A stretch of DNA of 64,000 bases from Pomacea canaliculata (Eukaryota; Mollusca; Gastropoda; Architaenioglossa; Ampullariidae), in contig NC_037600.1 in the NCBI RefSeq assembly GCF_003073045.1, positions 12,524,515 to 12,588,514 of the forward strand. Direction: 5' to 3'. Both the position numbers and the translations under genes were made by a program. Shown one piece after another: positions 13,601 to 25,400 of this stretch (positions are counted from its first letter, which is position 1; every line of letters starts with the position of its first letter). The notes under the pieces were generated by a model. It did no database searches. It worked only from the letters and a program-made list of their open reading frames with translations, and was not told the DNA's origin.

Positions 13601-16600
13601 ATTTAGCGCTTGACAATACTTTCACCAGATGTCTCTGCTATTTCGGATGTTTCGCTTATCTGTATGTTCACAGTCTCGCCAACCAGTGTTCCTCTAACCC
13701 CGGTCCCCACTCACCCAGCACCACCACCACTACCACCACCTACACACCCACGACATACAACGGGAGCTTGTCTCCCAGGGTGTCCGCGCACCCAGACACC
13801 AAACCAGGATCACACTACCACTGCACACTGCACTTGCACAGGCGTGTAACCAAGTCTTCCATGCAAAAGCTAGTCTCTAGAGGTGGCCTTAAGAGCAGAA
13901 CCCAAAGGTCAGACCGTTTACTGTGTGTCGTCTGACGAGCTGAAATGAGGACACGTCCCTCTGTACCGCACGTAGTCCGCCAGGGCCAGGGACAACCCTG
14001 GGTGTTGGAAGTAGCTAACAGCTCATAATAAAAACCTTAGCTCGTAGTGATTTGTTATGCAGCTGGGTCATTTCTAACTGGGATGGTAGTGCTAACAAGA
14101 AAAAAGATCCGATTAACCTCCCTGCTCTTTGTAGTAGTTTGAAGTTGTGGAGGCGACGTTGATGTTGCCAGTTGAATTGAGGGAAAATTTATACAATGCA
14201 AAGCAAGAGAGATGGTGTTACCAAGCCAAGGTGAACATAGTACTTCCCACCCACTCACACCCCGGGGTAGATAGCGTGGGTGCTTTGACTGGGTACAGAA
14301 CACTTGCACCCTGCATGAATAAAATCCTCAGGCCTTGGTGCATCATGGTGGCGAGGTCAACATTGCAATGATCTTGAACCTGCTCTCTAGTCGTGTTCTG
14401 ACAGACATTTTGTATATTACCTGTGTGCTTTGCTGACGGATTCAACAAACATCCAAAAACTCAAAGACATGGTCACAGCTTGTACCAAATGCGATCTTCA
14501 CTTCAACTGACATCTGCGATTCCATGACAACACTTCTAAGAAAAGAATCTTGTGTAGTCTGAGTGAATTGTTTCTCTATGAAACTCCTGTTGAGCCTTCT
14601 TAATTAGAGAAGGAGACTATAACTAAATCCTATTATTATTATTACTACATTCACGAGCCTATATCAGAACGGAAAGATAATTAACCGCCTGGAATAATGT
14701 AGATTCCCGAAAATGGATGAGACTGCACGTGCGTTGTTTAGAAGCATTTTTTTAAGTCCCCAGAAACGCATTAATTACATAATTTTTTTTCCAGCTTTCT
14801 TAGTGGCTATAGCCTTCACAACATAAGCGTGTCCATGTACAATTTTGTTTTAAATGTTTTTCGACCTTTTGTTTACCCACATTGACTTCTGTATACTTGA
14901 ATTTCATGCAGCAATTGAGTAATTTAGAGTTTGGAAATGTGATCTTGCTCAGCCCACTCATTCTTTCGCTGAAATTAAAAAAGGAACTATAGACAAATGA
15001 ATAAATAAAACCGCAAAACAACCACCACCACCCACACACGACGTTACAATACACCGTCTGTTTGTCATCTGTAGAAAGTGAGAGTAATGGTGGAAAGGGA
15101 GCGGTAGGTGACAATTCTCAAACGCGGTCAAGTGTTTACAGTCAACGAAGAAATTCTGATGTTGACCTCGTAAGGTCAGTAACGCCGGAAGGCCATGTAT
15201 CTGCGTCAGCCAATGAGTTTATTCTCCCGTGTCTACAGAACTCGACAAAAGATCCGTAAGCGGCGTGTAAATCTGTATAAGACTAGGTCGACTACCACAA
15301 TCACTACTAAACTTATAAATAAATAAATGGAATAGTTGGATCTGTTCTCCTGTTCTGTACACGTATATCTCCAGGAGGTTAATATGTTTCAATTTTATTG
15401 CACACTTAAATCTTTTAAAAAGGTAAAGAAATAAACTAAAAGCGTTGATTTTATCCCCTACTCCTTTTGTCCGCTTTTCGCGTATCGCTGCAGCAAGAGA
15501 AACTTGCAGACGCCATTCAGCGATAAAGCGACGCAACTCTTCTTTTTACATCTTTGCGATATAACGACGGTTATGTCCCTTTATCGCCTTTCTTTTGCTC
15601 TCTCCAAAGACAAAATGTATTATGGTCTCTCTCCCTCCCATCCGCTGCAATTGTTACAACGCCTCTCAGAGTTATATCTTTTATCACCTCTTCTGTGTAA
15701 TATCTTGTGTTTGCTGTCAGACTACAGTGGTGAATATAGAACCTCGAAAATTTAACTGTCGGCAACATTGAAACGGACGTTAAGGGCCGATTTTATGACA
15801 AACATAAAAAAAAAATTCGATAGACTACATTTTTGTAGTATTTGAAACAAGTAGAAATGTTTACTTTTAAGCTCGAAGTAGGCGCATAATTATTTGTTTA
15901 CATCCCCCACCATACAAAACAAGTACCCACCACGTTTTACACAGGTCGTTGGTGTTAAAATAACATTTACTATATATCACGTTTGTTTAAAATATTTGTG
16001 TGGTTTATGTCTCATGCTAAAAGATGAGTGATCATCATCCGTCAGATGAGTCGCTAACTCCATTACCTAGATATGCCACGTTACACATCCATCAAGCAGG
16101 CAAGTTGTCATTTCAGAGTGTGAAACATCCAGCCCTCGCTTTACTCTTACCCTTGTAAGGTGGAACTGAGGAGAAGAAAAGATCACGAAGATAAGGAAGA
16201 ATTTTAGCAACAATGAACATAAATGAAGACCACTGGCGCACACTGGGACTCCAGGCTGTCGTGTCAGTGTACACATCAAGTACTCGATGCAGCCTCTCCT
16301 CGCCTCATTCCAAAGATCTCACACTACACCATTATATTCTGTCGTCTGTCGTATTCTCTACCATATTATTAGTCGGTTCTCGACCAGTCAGCCCCTGGAC
16401 GGTAGCTAGCGTCTATCACTCAGTTAAGTCCTGGATATTGCTTCGTGAACTTCAGGTGATCACTAAACTAGAATAATTAGTGACGATGATACAAAACGAG
16501 CATGAGCAGAAATGTTCTGTCTGTTTAATAGATTAGAAGTCTTGCAATAAAAAAAATTTTAAAACAACCATTTCAACTTCTTTCTGTCAACTGCTACCTG

Positions 16601-18171
16601 TTGGATCATAGAGAGACTCGTATGAGATTATTGTCATTAAGCGTACCTGAGAACTTAAGCAATAGATTATCTATATGTATCAAGTGACAGCATACATACA
16701 AAATGAATTATTCATTACTAATAATATTTTAAACAGAAACGCTAACAAAATTGCATTTTTTTTTAACCAAGAAAACTACACACAACTATATTTTGTAGAT
16801 AACAGGTCCTGTAAAATCTGCTAGTGTATGCACACATACACATCAAAATAACTACAGAGAAGATTTAAAAGACAGGATGTATAAATAGGCTGCAAGGCTG
16901 TTTGAAGTTAGTCCCTATTTACTACTACTAACTACCCAACAACAAAAATATCATTAGTAACCATAATGTTTTTCAATATTGTAGTTAGTAATAAAAATTT
17001 TAAATACCACAGCCATATACATGAAGTAAATGTGAAATGTACATAATACCAGAGAACGCTGTAGTTTTTTGACAGATGTTATTGGTAAAGAGATTATTTT
17101 ACAAATAAAACAGAGAAAAGAGAGGTGCGTGCAACACACACACATAATTAATTATATATATATATCTGAGAGACAGGGAAAGAGGGGTACATTTTAATTA
17201 TCGTGGCTGTAGCTACTCTATTTTGTTAGGTACTTGCAGCTTGTGATGATAATAATGTTATTGTGTTATACACCATTATTTGGTCACTGTAAAATACACC
17301 ATTATTTGGTCATTGTAATAATGCTTTATCTCAAAGGATACCAACAGTAAAATACATCACAGGATTTTGTATGCTTCACAAAATTGTATGTAGATATATT
17401 ATTGTATATTATATAGATATATTATGTAGATATATGATGTAGATACATTTCACCAAACTTGCAATAAAAATGGCTGGCATATACGAAAATATATATGATC
17501 AAAGCGATAGGCACTTGATGAGTAAATATAGTTTAAATATGAGTAAATATAACATTACTGAGATATTTGCACTCTGGGATAAATAGTCTTATCATAATAT
17601 GTACACAGCAAGCAAAGAGAAAACACATTATACAAACACGAATTGTGAGCTTATCATTTCATTAATTAATCTTGATAAGATAAACTTTTTTTGAGGTTTG
17701 GGGGGATGCCGATGTTGTATACGAACATTAGTAAATAGTATAAACATTTTTTTTTTCCACAAATAAGTATACCAATCCAAATAATGCCACATGGCCTTAG
17801 TATACGCTCTGTTTTTACTGATCTCTTTGCAGTCTTACAACACATTCAGACGATTCTCTGTCTTGAGCTAGCATTTCTACTCGCATTTGTTTCATTGGTC
17901 ATACAAGGGTGAAATCGCCATAAAACCTAACAACAGTATAACCTTCTGGTCGGATTCATACATTACAAGTGTCCGAACAAGTGAAAAAGACCTGCAACTT
18001 CTCAACAAGGTTCTATTGAAGATAAAATATATCGACAGAAATTGTTTCCCACAATCACAGATTGCTGCGATTCAAAACCAGCTTGTGAAGAGAGAGAGAA
18101 TAACATATAAGTAAGCATGATACCAGACTGAACAACATCAAAGGCGCAGTAATATCAGAAACCAGGTGGAA
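7661..18171. other. Intergenic, no gene recognised
   Basis: About 10.5 kb without a supportable gene. Open frames of 100-150 codons near 8,070-8,620 and 12,140-12,590 overlap in several phases, lack family similarity and have no convincing splice context. Low-complexity stretches include TG-rich sequence at 11,695-11,890, GAGA-rich sequence at 11,300-11,400 and 11,638-11,650, and a CCA-rich patch near 13,715-13,745. No RNA gene was recognised. Confidence 0.5.
17140..17460. repeat. AT-rich simple repeats and a short direct repeat
   Basis: Contains a TATATA run (17,150-17,164), two near-identical copies of TACACCATTATTTGGTCA (about 17,269 and 17,296), and an imperfect TAGATATAT array from about 17,390 to 17,450. 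No element boundaries are visible. Confidence 0.6.
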
Positions 18172-18240
18172 TTGGTGTTTTACGCCGAGCCATCAACTAA
18201 GGCTACATCAAGGCATCCAGCCCTGTAAACAGTTGTCAAG
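18172..18240 (-). mobile_element. SINE fragment (same family as 62,062-62,239)
   Basis: On the plus strand this reads GGTGTTTTACGCCG, then a CAACTAAGGCTACATCA block and CCAGCCCTGTAAACAG, the reversed 3' half of the SINE seen complete near 62.1 kb. The tRNA-like head is not recognisable, so the copy is partial. It lies in gene-free sequence. Confidence 0.6.
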
Positions 18241-18635
18241 ACCAGGGGAAGATATCGACAGTTTAGTGCTCACTGTTGCAAAGTCAATGAATTGTGATCT
18301 TTAATTACTTTATTGACAGATAATTGTTAATTGTAAAGTGAAGTGAGCCTGGCTTTGGCAGGGGTGCCGTGCTATAAAAGATCACCGGTTATTATTCATC
18401 CCGTCGGCAGGAAAACTGACAAGGGACACCCAAGGCTCACGACTGTGAGATCCACATTTAATGCATTTAAAATGTGGGTGATGTCAGCAGGAGGAGCCTA
18501 CGTGTGGTCGTTGGCGTCAGCTGTAAACAGATCGCTAGTGTTGCTGATGGTCTGTGAAAGTGGTGCTCGCATGTGTGCACTGTGCACTTGTTTGTGCATG
18601 GCGAATACTTACGTACAAACATAACGGGCTCTGAC

Positions 18636-18843
18636 GTAGAAATTACGTCCCCTTACTACTCTATTTTTGCTTTTTAACGCATTTTTGAATTACAAAAGAT
18701 GGCTGCACCCGGACACTACTAGGGCAAAGCAAGAATATGAATATATTTACAAAGTGAGTGTCCGGATGCAGCCAGCTTTGCAATTATAGAAGTAATAATA
18801 AAAAAAAAGCAAAAACAGAGTCGTAAGGGGACATAATTTCTAC
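18636..18843. mobile_element. Foldback MITE with long inverted ends
   Basis: The left end begins GTAGAAATTACGTCCCCTTA and the right end is close to its reverse complement (TAAGGGGACATAATTTCTAC). Inverted similarity extends inward through a TTTTTGCTTTTT block and a GGCTGCA(C/T)CCGGACACT block, so most of the 208 bp could fold into one long hairpin. No open frame is present. A target-site duplication is not clear, so the superfamily is left open. Confidence 0.75.
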
Positions 18844-18849
18844 CTTCCG

Positions 18850-19470
18850 ATCATCTATGTATGCGGTGCATTGTTTCATATAATCTGATGTTTCAGCTTT
18901 TTATTTTCAGGTATCACTAACTTCTGGTTTAGATTCCGACATTCTACCCTCTACCACTAAACACTTCCTGCGATATATCTGCCTCTTCTCAGTTCTTATC
19001 ATTTTTTGACATTTGACATTTTATTTTATGTAGTCAACCCATGAGGGGCATGGAGAAATTTTAACTATACACAATGAACTGTCCATGCATCCAAAGCTGG
19101 AATACACTTACACAGATAAAAGATAAACAAAAGTAAAAACAAAACTGTGTTAAGTAAAAAAAGGAAAAACATAACAATGAGGCTAATAATGGTTAAGATA
19201 TTAAGAACTTTTGTACCGCATTACCGTTAGTTACTTATGCTTTTGCGCTGCTGTTATTTGTTATTTTTCCGATACATTATTTATTTAACAGCCCGGTGAT
19301 GTGGGAAAATCGTTCATTTAGGATAACCACATACCATAAACCTGCGCCTTCAGTGGAACCCCTCTGTTCTATAGTTAAGCTGGTTATTGCAAGAACAAAT
19401 AAAAATATTGTCTAAGATTGTCTGCTCGGTTCTCTATAAGAGAGTTGCGATGAGCTGCAATCTGTCCAGT
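18850..19470. other. 3' flank of the ATP-grasp gene
   Basis: AT-rich sequence downstream of the minus-strand ATP-grasp gene. Possible minus-strand AATAAA signals read as TTTATT on the plus strand near 19,020 and 19,280. No other gene is seen. Confidence 0.4.
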
Positions 19471-19473
19471 TTT

Positions 19474-22400
19474 CTACCAGAATATCACGAAGTCTTGCAG
19501 CATTTCGGTCATGGACTGTTCTGTCTCCAGCCCCAGCCCAGCACACAGTCCAGTGAGCTTAGCACGTGCCGCCTGGACCGTTGGAGCCCGCACGGCCACG
19601 CTGCCCAGAGGCTCCTCCAACACCGACGACTCGTGGACGGAGTCCCATTCGAAGCTGTCGGCCAGCTGCCGGAAGATGACGCTTCCTTTGTCGTGCAGTC
19701 GCTGCAGATGGCTGGGGGTGACGGTGGTTGAGAGGGCTTGCCTGTGTCGGGACGAGTACAGCACCATACCCATCAGCTGCCCCCGGTCGTGGCGGGCCTG
19801 CTGGCTGCAGTAACCCTGCACCAGGCTGTTGGGGGCCACCGCCTGCACACCGCACGCTGCCATCAGCGCCAGATGTAGCAGGTCGACGTCGTAGAGGGCA
19901 CGGATCCACTCCCGAAAATACCGGAGGCCTCCCACATCAACGCGGAGCCCCACCAGGCGGGGGCCGTACGCCGTCATCGTCAGCTGCACGTTAAAGACAC
20001 CGTTGGACAGGCTCAGCTTACTGCAGATTGAGTCAGCTGCCATCAGCAACTGGCGCTCTTGCTCTGCAGCAGGAAACAAAGAAACCTCCCAAAAATGTGG
20101 TCACTGATGTCACCTGTCACTAGTGAACCGACCGAATTCTGCTGTCGATATCACCATCAGTCTCGGGTACATAAGCGAAGCTTTGATTTCTGCTGCAAAC
20201 CTCGGTAGTAATCAGGACTAGATGTGAACGTTTACAAATTTGAGTGAACTTGCTATGCTTGTTATTTATGTACTGGAATGATGGAATGTAAGGAAACAGA
20301 GCTTTATATCATTTGCACAGATAATAAAGGTTGGGTGGGGGTTGGGTTGTCTTACTCAAACCAAGCGTGACAAACAGAATGTGTGAATACTGACAATTAT
20401 GTATAATATTTCTAACAAATACAATGAAGAATGCTATCTAGTCAAGTTTATAGCCATGTGTCTAGACACACATTCTTTCGTAAAACTGTAGAGTGAATTA
20501 CATTTCCGCTATAAATTGATTTTAAAGTTTCATTAATTTTTTTGTTGTTACCTGAATGTGCCGGTTGCTAGAGTTCTGGTTAACAGAGTCAACTGTACCA
20601 ATGGACGACTGGATAGCCAAGCGAGAACTTTCGTTCTGACAGTAGTCGCGGCCCCTTATCACCTGGACCGTTTGAGACTTTTGGAAGGTCATCATACGAA
20701 TAACTTATCGGAATATTTATTCCTTCATTTTTATCGGTAGGACGCCGATAACCAGCCTGCGCTTTGCAGACGACTTCGATCTGAATCCAGGCACAGAGAA
20801 GATCTTACCAACAGACTCCCCGACAGCGCTATTGTCTTCGGAATGGAGACCACCACTAACAAGAACAAAGTCACGGTTAAAACCAACGGCATCGACAAAG
20901 CCCATGATATACAAACCGGAAAAGAGGGAGTTAGAGACGTAGATGAAGTCAGGGGGTAAAAGTTAGCTGTAGAAATAGATAATAACCCGTACATGAACCA
21001 CAACCGCTTTCCCGGTTTCTGGAAGTGTGTTTTGGCGATCCTAGGTCCTGTCAAAGTGAAGATGTGTCAAGCGAAAAACAAACCGGACGAACTTACCCTT
21101 GGACAGCACAGACGGCATGGCGGCCGTGGTCTCGGATAATGAAGGCAGCCGAGGAGGACCTCTGTCGGAGACGAAGGCGGCCATGACCTGGCCCTCAAAT
21201 ATCACGAGGTTCACGTCGTGGTCCGTGCCCTCCAGGCTCCTCGTCAGCACGAAGGCGTGCACAGGGTCCAATCCCATGTCAGAGGGGTCTTTGTCGGAGA
21301 GTAGCGCGTTCTGGGCCTGCTGCATGAAGGTCCTGGCCTCCTGCAGGGTCTTGACGTGCCGCGCGCCTCCGGTCGGTGGGCCGTGCTCCAGCCGCAGAAC
21401 GGCCGGCAGCGGAACCTGCCCACAAAGGTCACGTGACAAACCATGTAATTATTCTATTTTAAGCCTTATGGGGGCCAGATTTACGTGAGGGCAGTGCTCT
21501 TCTCATCTCCCTCGATGCCTCACCTTCCCCAACCCTCTGAGCAACCATTCCTGCCAGCTGGGTCAAGTGGGGGAAGTTGGCTGCGCTGCTCGGGTATCGA
21601 ACCAGCGCCCCTTACAGTTCTGACACCTGCTCCCTAACCACTTCGCTATCCACTTTACCTTACTCTTTGACCGTAACCTTATTAGTACCTGCTCCCCCTC
21701 CGCTCACCCCCTTTTTTCCATCTCTCGCTTTTACCTGTTTGACGGCGTGCACCAGGTCCTCAGGTGACGTCACTCGCACGGTGGGGCTGGCGTAATGGTA
21801 GGTGTTTGGTTGGTGCGGGGGCCAGTACTCCCCCAAGAGGGCCTTCATGACCAGCCCCTTGGTGATCCCCATGGCGGAAGCGTAGGACGGCGCATGCGTT
21901 AAGCCCAGTGCTTCTGCCACCAGGGCGGCGAGTGCCACGCAGTCCTCCCCGCCAGCCAAACATCCGTGAACGCGTTCCACGTCCGCTTTCACGCGGCGAG
22001 CGATGACATCAGCATGCTCGCGGTCGCGCGAGTGGTCGCTCAAGTCATATGACAGGAACCTGTTCACATGCTCGCGGGCGAAGTGATCCATGTTCGAGTC
22101 CACCAGAACTATCTGAAGATGAGGATGTAAAAAAGAAAGCGGTCAAGTAAAGAAAACAAAAAAAAAAACAAACAAAAAAACAAACAAAAAAAAAAAAAAA
22201 ATCTATCCGTCATTAAAGCATAAGATAGGTAAGGGATGAAGATAGAGGGGGATAGTGTAAAAAGAGCGGCCGGGAGTTGGGGAGGGTAGGAATTAGTGTT
22301 TTACAAGCTAGGAGGTATTTAGCAGGCCCTGTAAACATGCAGAGAACATGCCGGAAACGAGATCTGACCTCAGACAGATTATCACTCTACTGGTGAGAAA

Positions 22401-25400
22401 CGCTTAAAGTATCATTCACTCGGTTCTTAAGATAAATAAAGTAGGTTATTGCAAAAACAACAACAAACGCTTGACCTCACCGCATTAAAAAAGTATAGGG
22501 TTCTATTATTCCATTTGTTCGTTTACCTTCACTGCTTTGGGTGGGGTTGGGAGACGATAGGGGATAAGAGGAAAAGAAAAAAGTAGTGTTCAGTACGTTT
22601 TAATTTCTCACCAACCTTGACTTCAACTATCTTGATGGTTGAAGAAAAGGTTGACGGGTTGAGTTCCGTAAAAGTAAAAATTCCGTCAAACTGAATTTAC
22701 CACCAACCTTCACCCCAAAGTCTTGAGCATCTTTCCACAGAGTCCTGTTGGCGAAACCTCCGGTCCCCAACACCAGCACCACTTTGTTTTTCATGAGGAA
22801 GCGTTGAGACCGCGCAATCATCGTCTGCACCAAGGTCCGGGTGGCTTGACCCCTCACCTCTTTGTCTGAGGATTCGTAGAGAGAACTTGCATACAGGCAG
22901 TCGTGGGCGTTCACCTCGATAACCAAGGGCGTTATAACTCCGTTCATGCTGGTCAGTATAAAGTCCATTCCTGACACACACACAACTAAAATAATGAATG
23001 CTTATTTCCATTAGAAGGCAATATCATAGGTTCTCACACTGTGTTGCTAAAATAAACCTTTTGGCAACATTAATGTAGCCTTCCAAAGCTTAGAAAAGTA
23101 GATTGGCTGTTTAAGACTTATTAATTAAAGACCACGTATGCAACTCAGCCCAGATGTGCACTGAGAAGCGGGAAGAAGAGATTTACTTCGAACTTCGATT
23201 AAAACATGATCTCTGTACACTTCTTACGAAAAATCTGTTGATTAGAAAACAAGAAAGGAGCAAAATGTTTTTGAAGACACACACACACACAGGTACACAC
23301 CCTTTTCGAATTTGATGAGAAATAATTATCTAGTTGCAATGTTAGACGCACGGAATGTCAGAACTATGCAGTAAACACCCCGGTGTGTCGCACTTTTACC
23401 AACAGTCGGAGGGCAGACACGCCATCTTCCTCACCGATCATCTCGGTCTGCGCGGCCACCCCTCCCCGCTCCTCGGCGCTTAGCTTCTCCTCCAGTCTGA
23501 TCAGCGTCAGCATCAGTCTCTCCGACGACTGCTTGATGCTGTCCCTCAACTCCTGTCGCTGCAACGGGTCCGTCAGGCCCCAGCGCTGCAGGGTGGTGTC
23601 CAGTGACGTGCCGATCGTCTCCGAGCCGCCGAACGGTGAGCCGCCGTCGGCCACACCTGTGAACACCTGGAACCGCAACACCGGCAACATCAAATCACGA
23701 TCGTGCCTTAAAAAAACAAAAACAGCATCAAAACAGTGAACAGCTGGCTCCATCAAGAAACAAAATGCGGGTGGTGGGTGGAACTAGCTACCTGCGATCT
23801 TCATTGCACGACCGACAATGTTGTAAGTTATTCATTTTGTACTGTTTTCAAGCTACTTTAATTTTCCCCCTCTTAATTAAGTTCATCACCACCTGCTTTG
23901 TTTTTAAGTTATTAAATATTTATGTTAGGCATTTCACAGTGTCCAGGGGCCGATTTATCTTCTTGAAAGAAATTAAAACATAACAGATCTCAGTTTGTGT
24001 AATTTTCTTCCTGCCTTGCCCTTTTGTGAAGGACATACCTAGGTGCCAGGTGTGAGAGCGGCAAGAAGTGCTTTGATGCCCAGACCTACCTGCGTCATGC
24101 GAGCCCCGTTCTGTGGAGTGCGGCACGCGATCGCTCGAATCCTGAAGCTGATGTCCCTGTCTGATAATGAGAGCATGGGAAATGTCTTCAACATTTTATT
24201 TTTGAAAGAGTTGCAATGGTGGAATCACAATAAACACTCACAATTATTCCTGGTAGTAGTCATACTATCACCCAGATTTGGTGTATCTTGTATTGATCTT
24301 TACCCAACTGTTGGATCAAAAAAAAAAAAAAATGTGCACGCCACCAGTCCATTAAATTAATTTTTCAGCATACTTCTTATTGTACGTAATTATGACAGCA
24401 CCTTACTGAACGTTCGTAAAAAAGCAGCAGGCTACGAATTACACAGAAACAAATACTGAAGACAGGACAAATTATTTCCGAAGTATTCTGAATAAATCGT
24501 CAAGCAATCAAAGAATGGTTTAGAAAACTTTTCGCATATCCAGTGTGCGCGTGCCCGTGTGCGTTTGTGTGTGTGTGTGTGTGTGCGTGTCTGTGTGAAC
24601 GCGCGTGTGTGTGTGTGTGTGTGTTTGTGTGTGTGTCAGTGTGTGTGTGCGCGCGTGACAGCAAGCACAAGACGATAGCCAGCGACACACTGGACATCAA
24701 GCTGACCGTGCGGGTTGAAAGCGTGATGGCCGATGTTGGTGGGCGGAGCAGGTTTGAAGACCTTGTGGAAGGAGTCCAGCAGGATGCCATCATTTTGATC
24801 GATGCGGCTCCCTAGCTGCAGGATCCCTTCAACGATAGAATTCACGTCGTGGACGTCGTGGAAAGACACACCTTTACAACAGTTCCAGAGAGGGCCAAAC
24901 GGTTTCACGACCACCTGCAATGGGGGAAAAAGTCAATTCACTTAAATCGTCTCATGCCGTTACGTAGACACTGTGAGCCCCTTACCCTTCATCGCCTTTT
25001 CTGCCACCAGGCTACCAAAGAATTCACCAATATTTTTAAACCTTTAGTTTTGTGTGTACAATTTTACAGAAAATTATTCTGAAATCACCTGCTCTCTAGT
25101 CTTGCGCCGAGGCACGAACTGACCTTGTCATAGGGCTTCATGGCCTCTTGCGCCAAGAAGTTCTCGACGAGCGGTTGGAGCCACTGTGACGTCATTCCAG
25201 TCGCCGGCCGCGTGTGGACGGTAATTTTAGGCATGGCCTCGTACATGTTGTCGTAGACCGCCATGCCGTGCTGCGGCAGCAGGGCCAGCGTCACCGGATG
25301 CTGCACGCCGGACGCCGCGCACATCATGCGAGTCAGCAGCTTGTTGTCCGTGCGGCGGTTGAGCTTGAGCGAACTGGCTACCGGACACTCCAGGTCAAAG

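Noticed and set aside
14147-14371. Possible SINE-like segment with GGCTTGGTAACACC on the minus strand
   Set aside because: No A or B box, no target duplication and no second copy in the window.
15062-15259. 65-codon Ser-rich plus-strand frame after an acceptor-like TTTGTCATCTGTAG
   Set aside because: No start context, no partner exons, no recognisable family; the acceptor match alone is weak.
19511-19994. Plus-strand frames opposite the last ATP-grasp exon
   Set aside because: They are antisense shadows of a high-GC coding exon whose minus-strand product is clearly conserved.
20717-21054. Possible extra ATP-grasp exon on the minus strand
   Set aside because: The flanking exons (21415-21097 and 20063-19474) already join in phase and reproduce the family sequence; an insertion here would break a conserved segment.
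24543-24793. Open frames through the TG repeat
   Set aside because: Cys-Val and His-Thr runs come from the dinucleotide repeat. The true exon stops at 24707.
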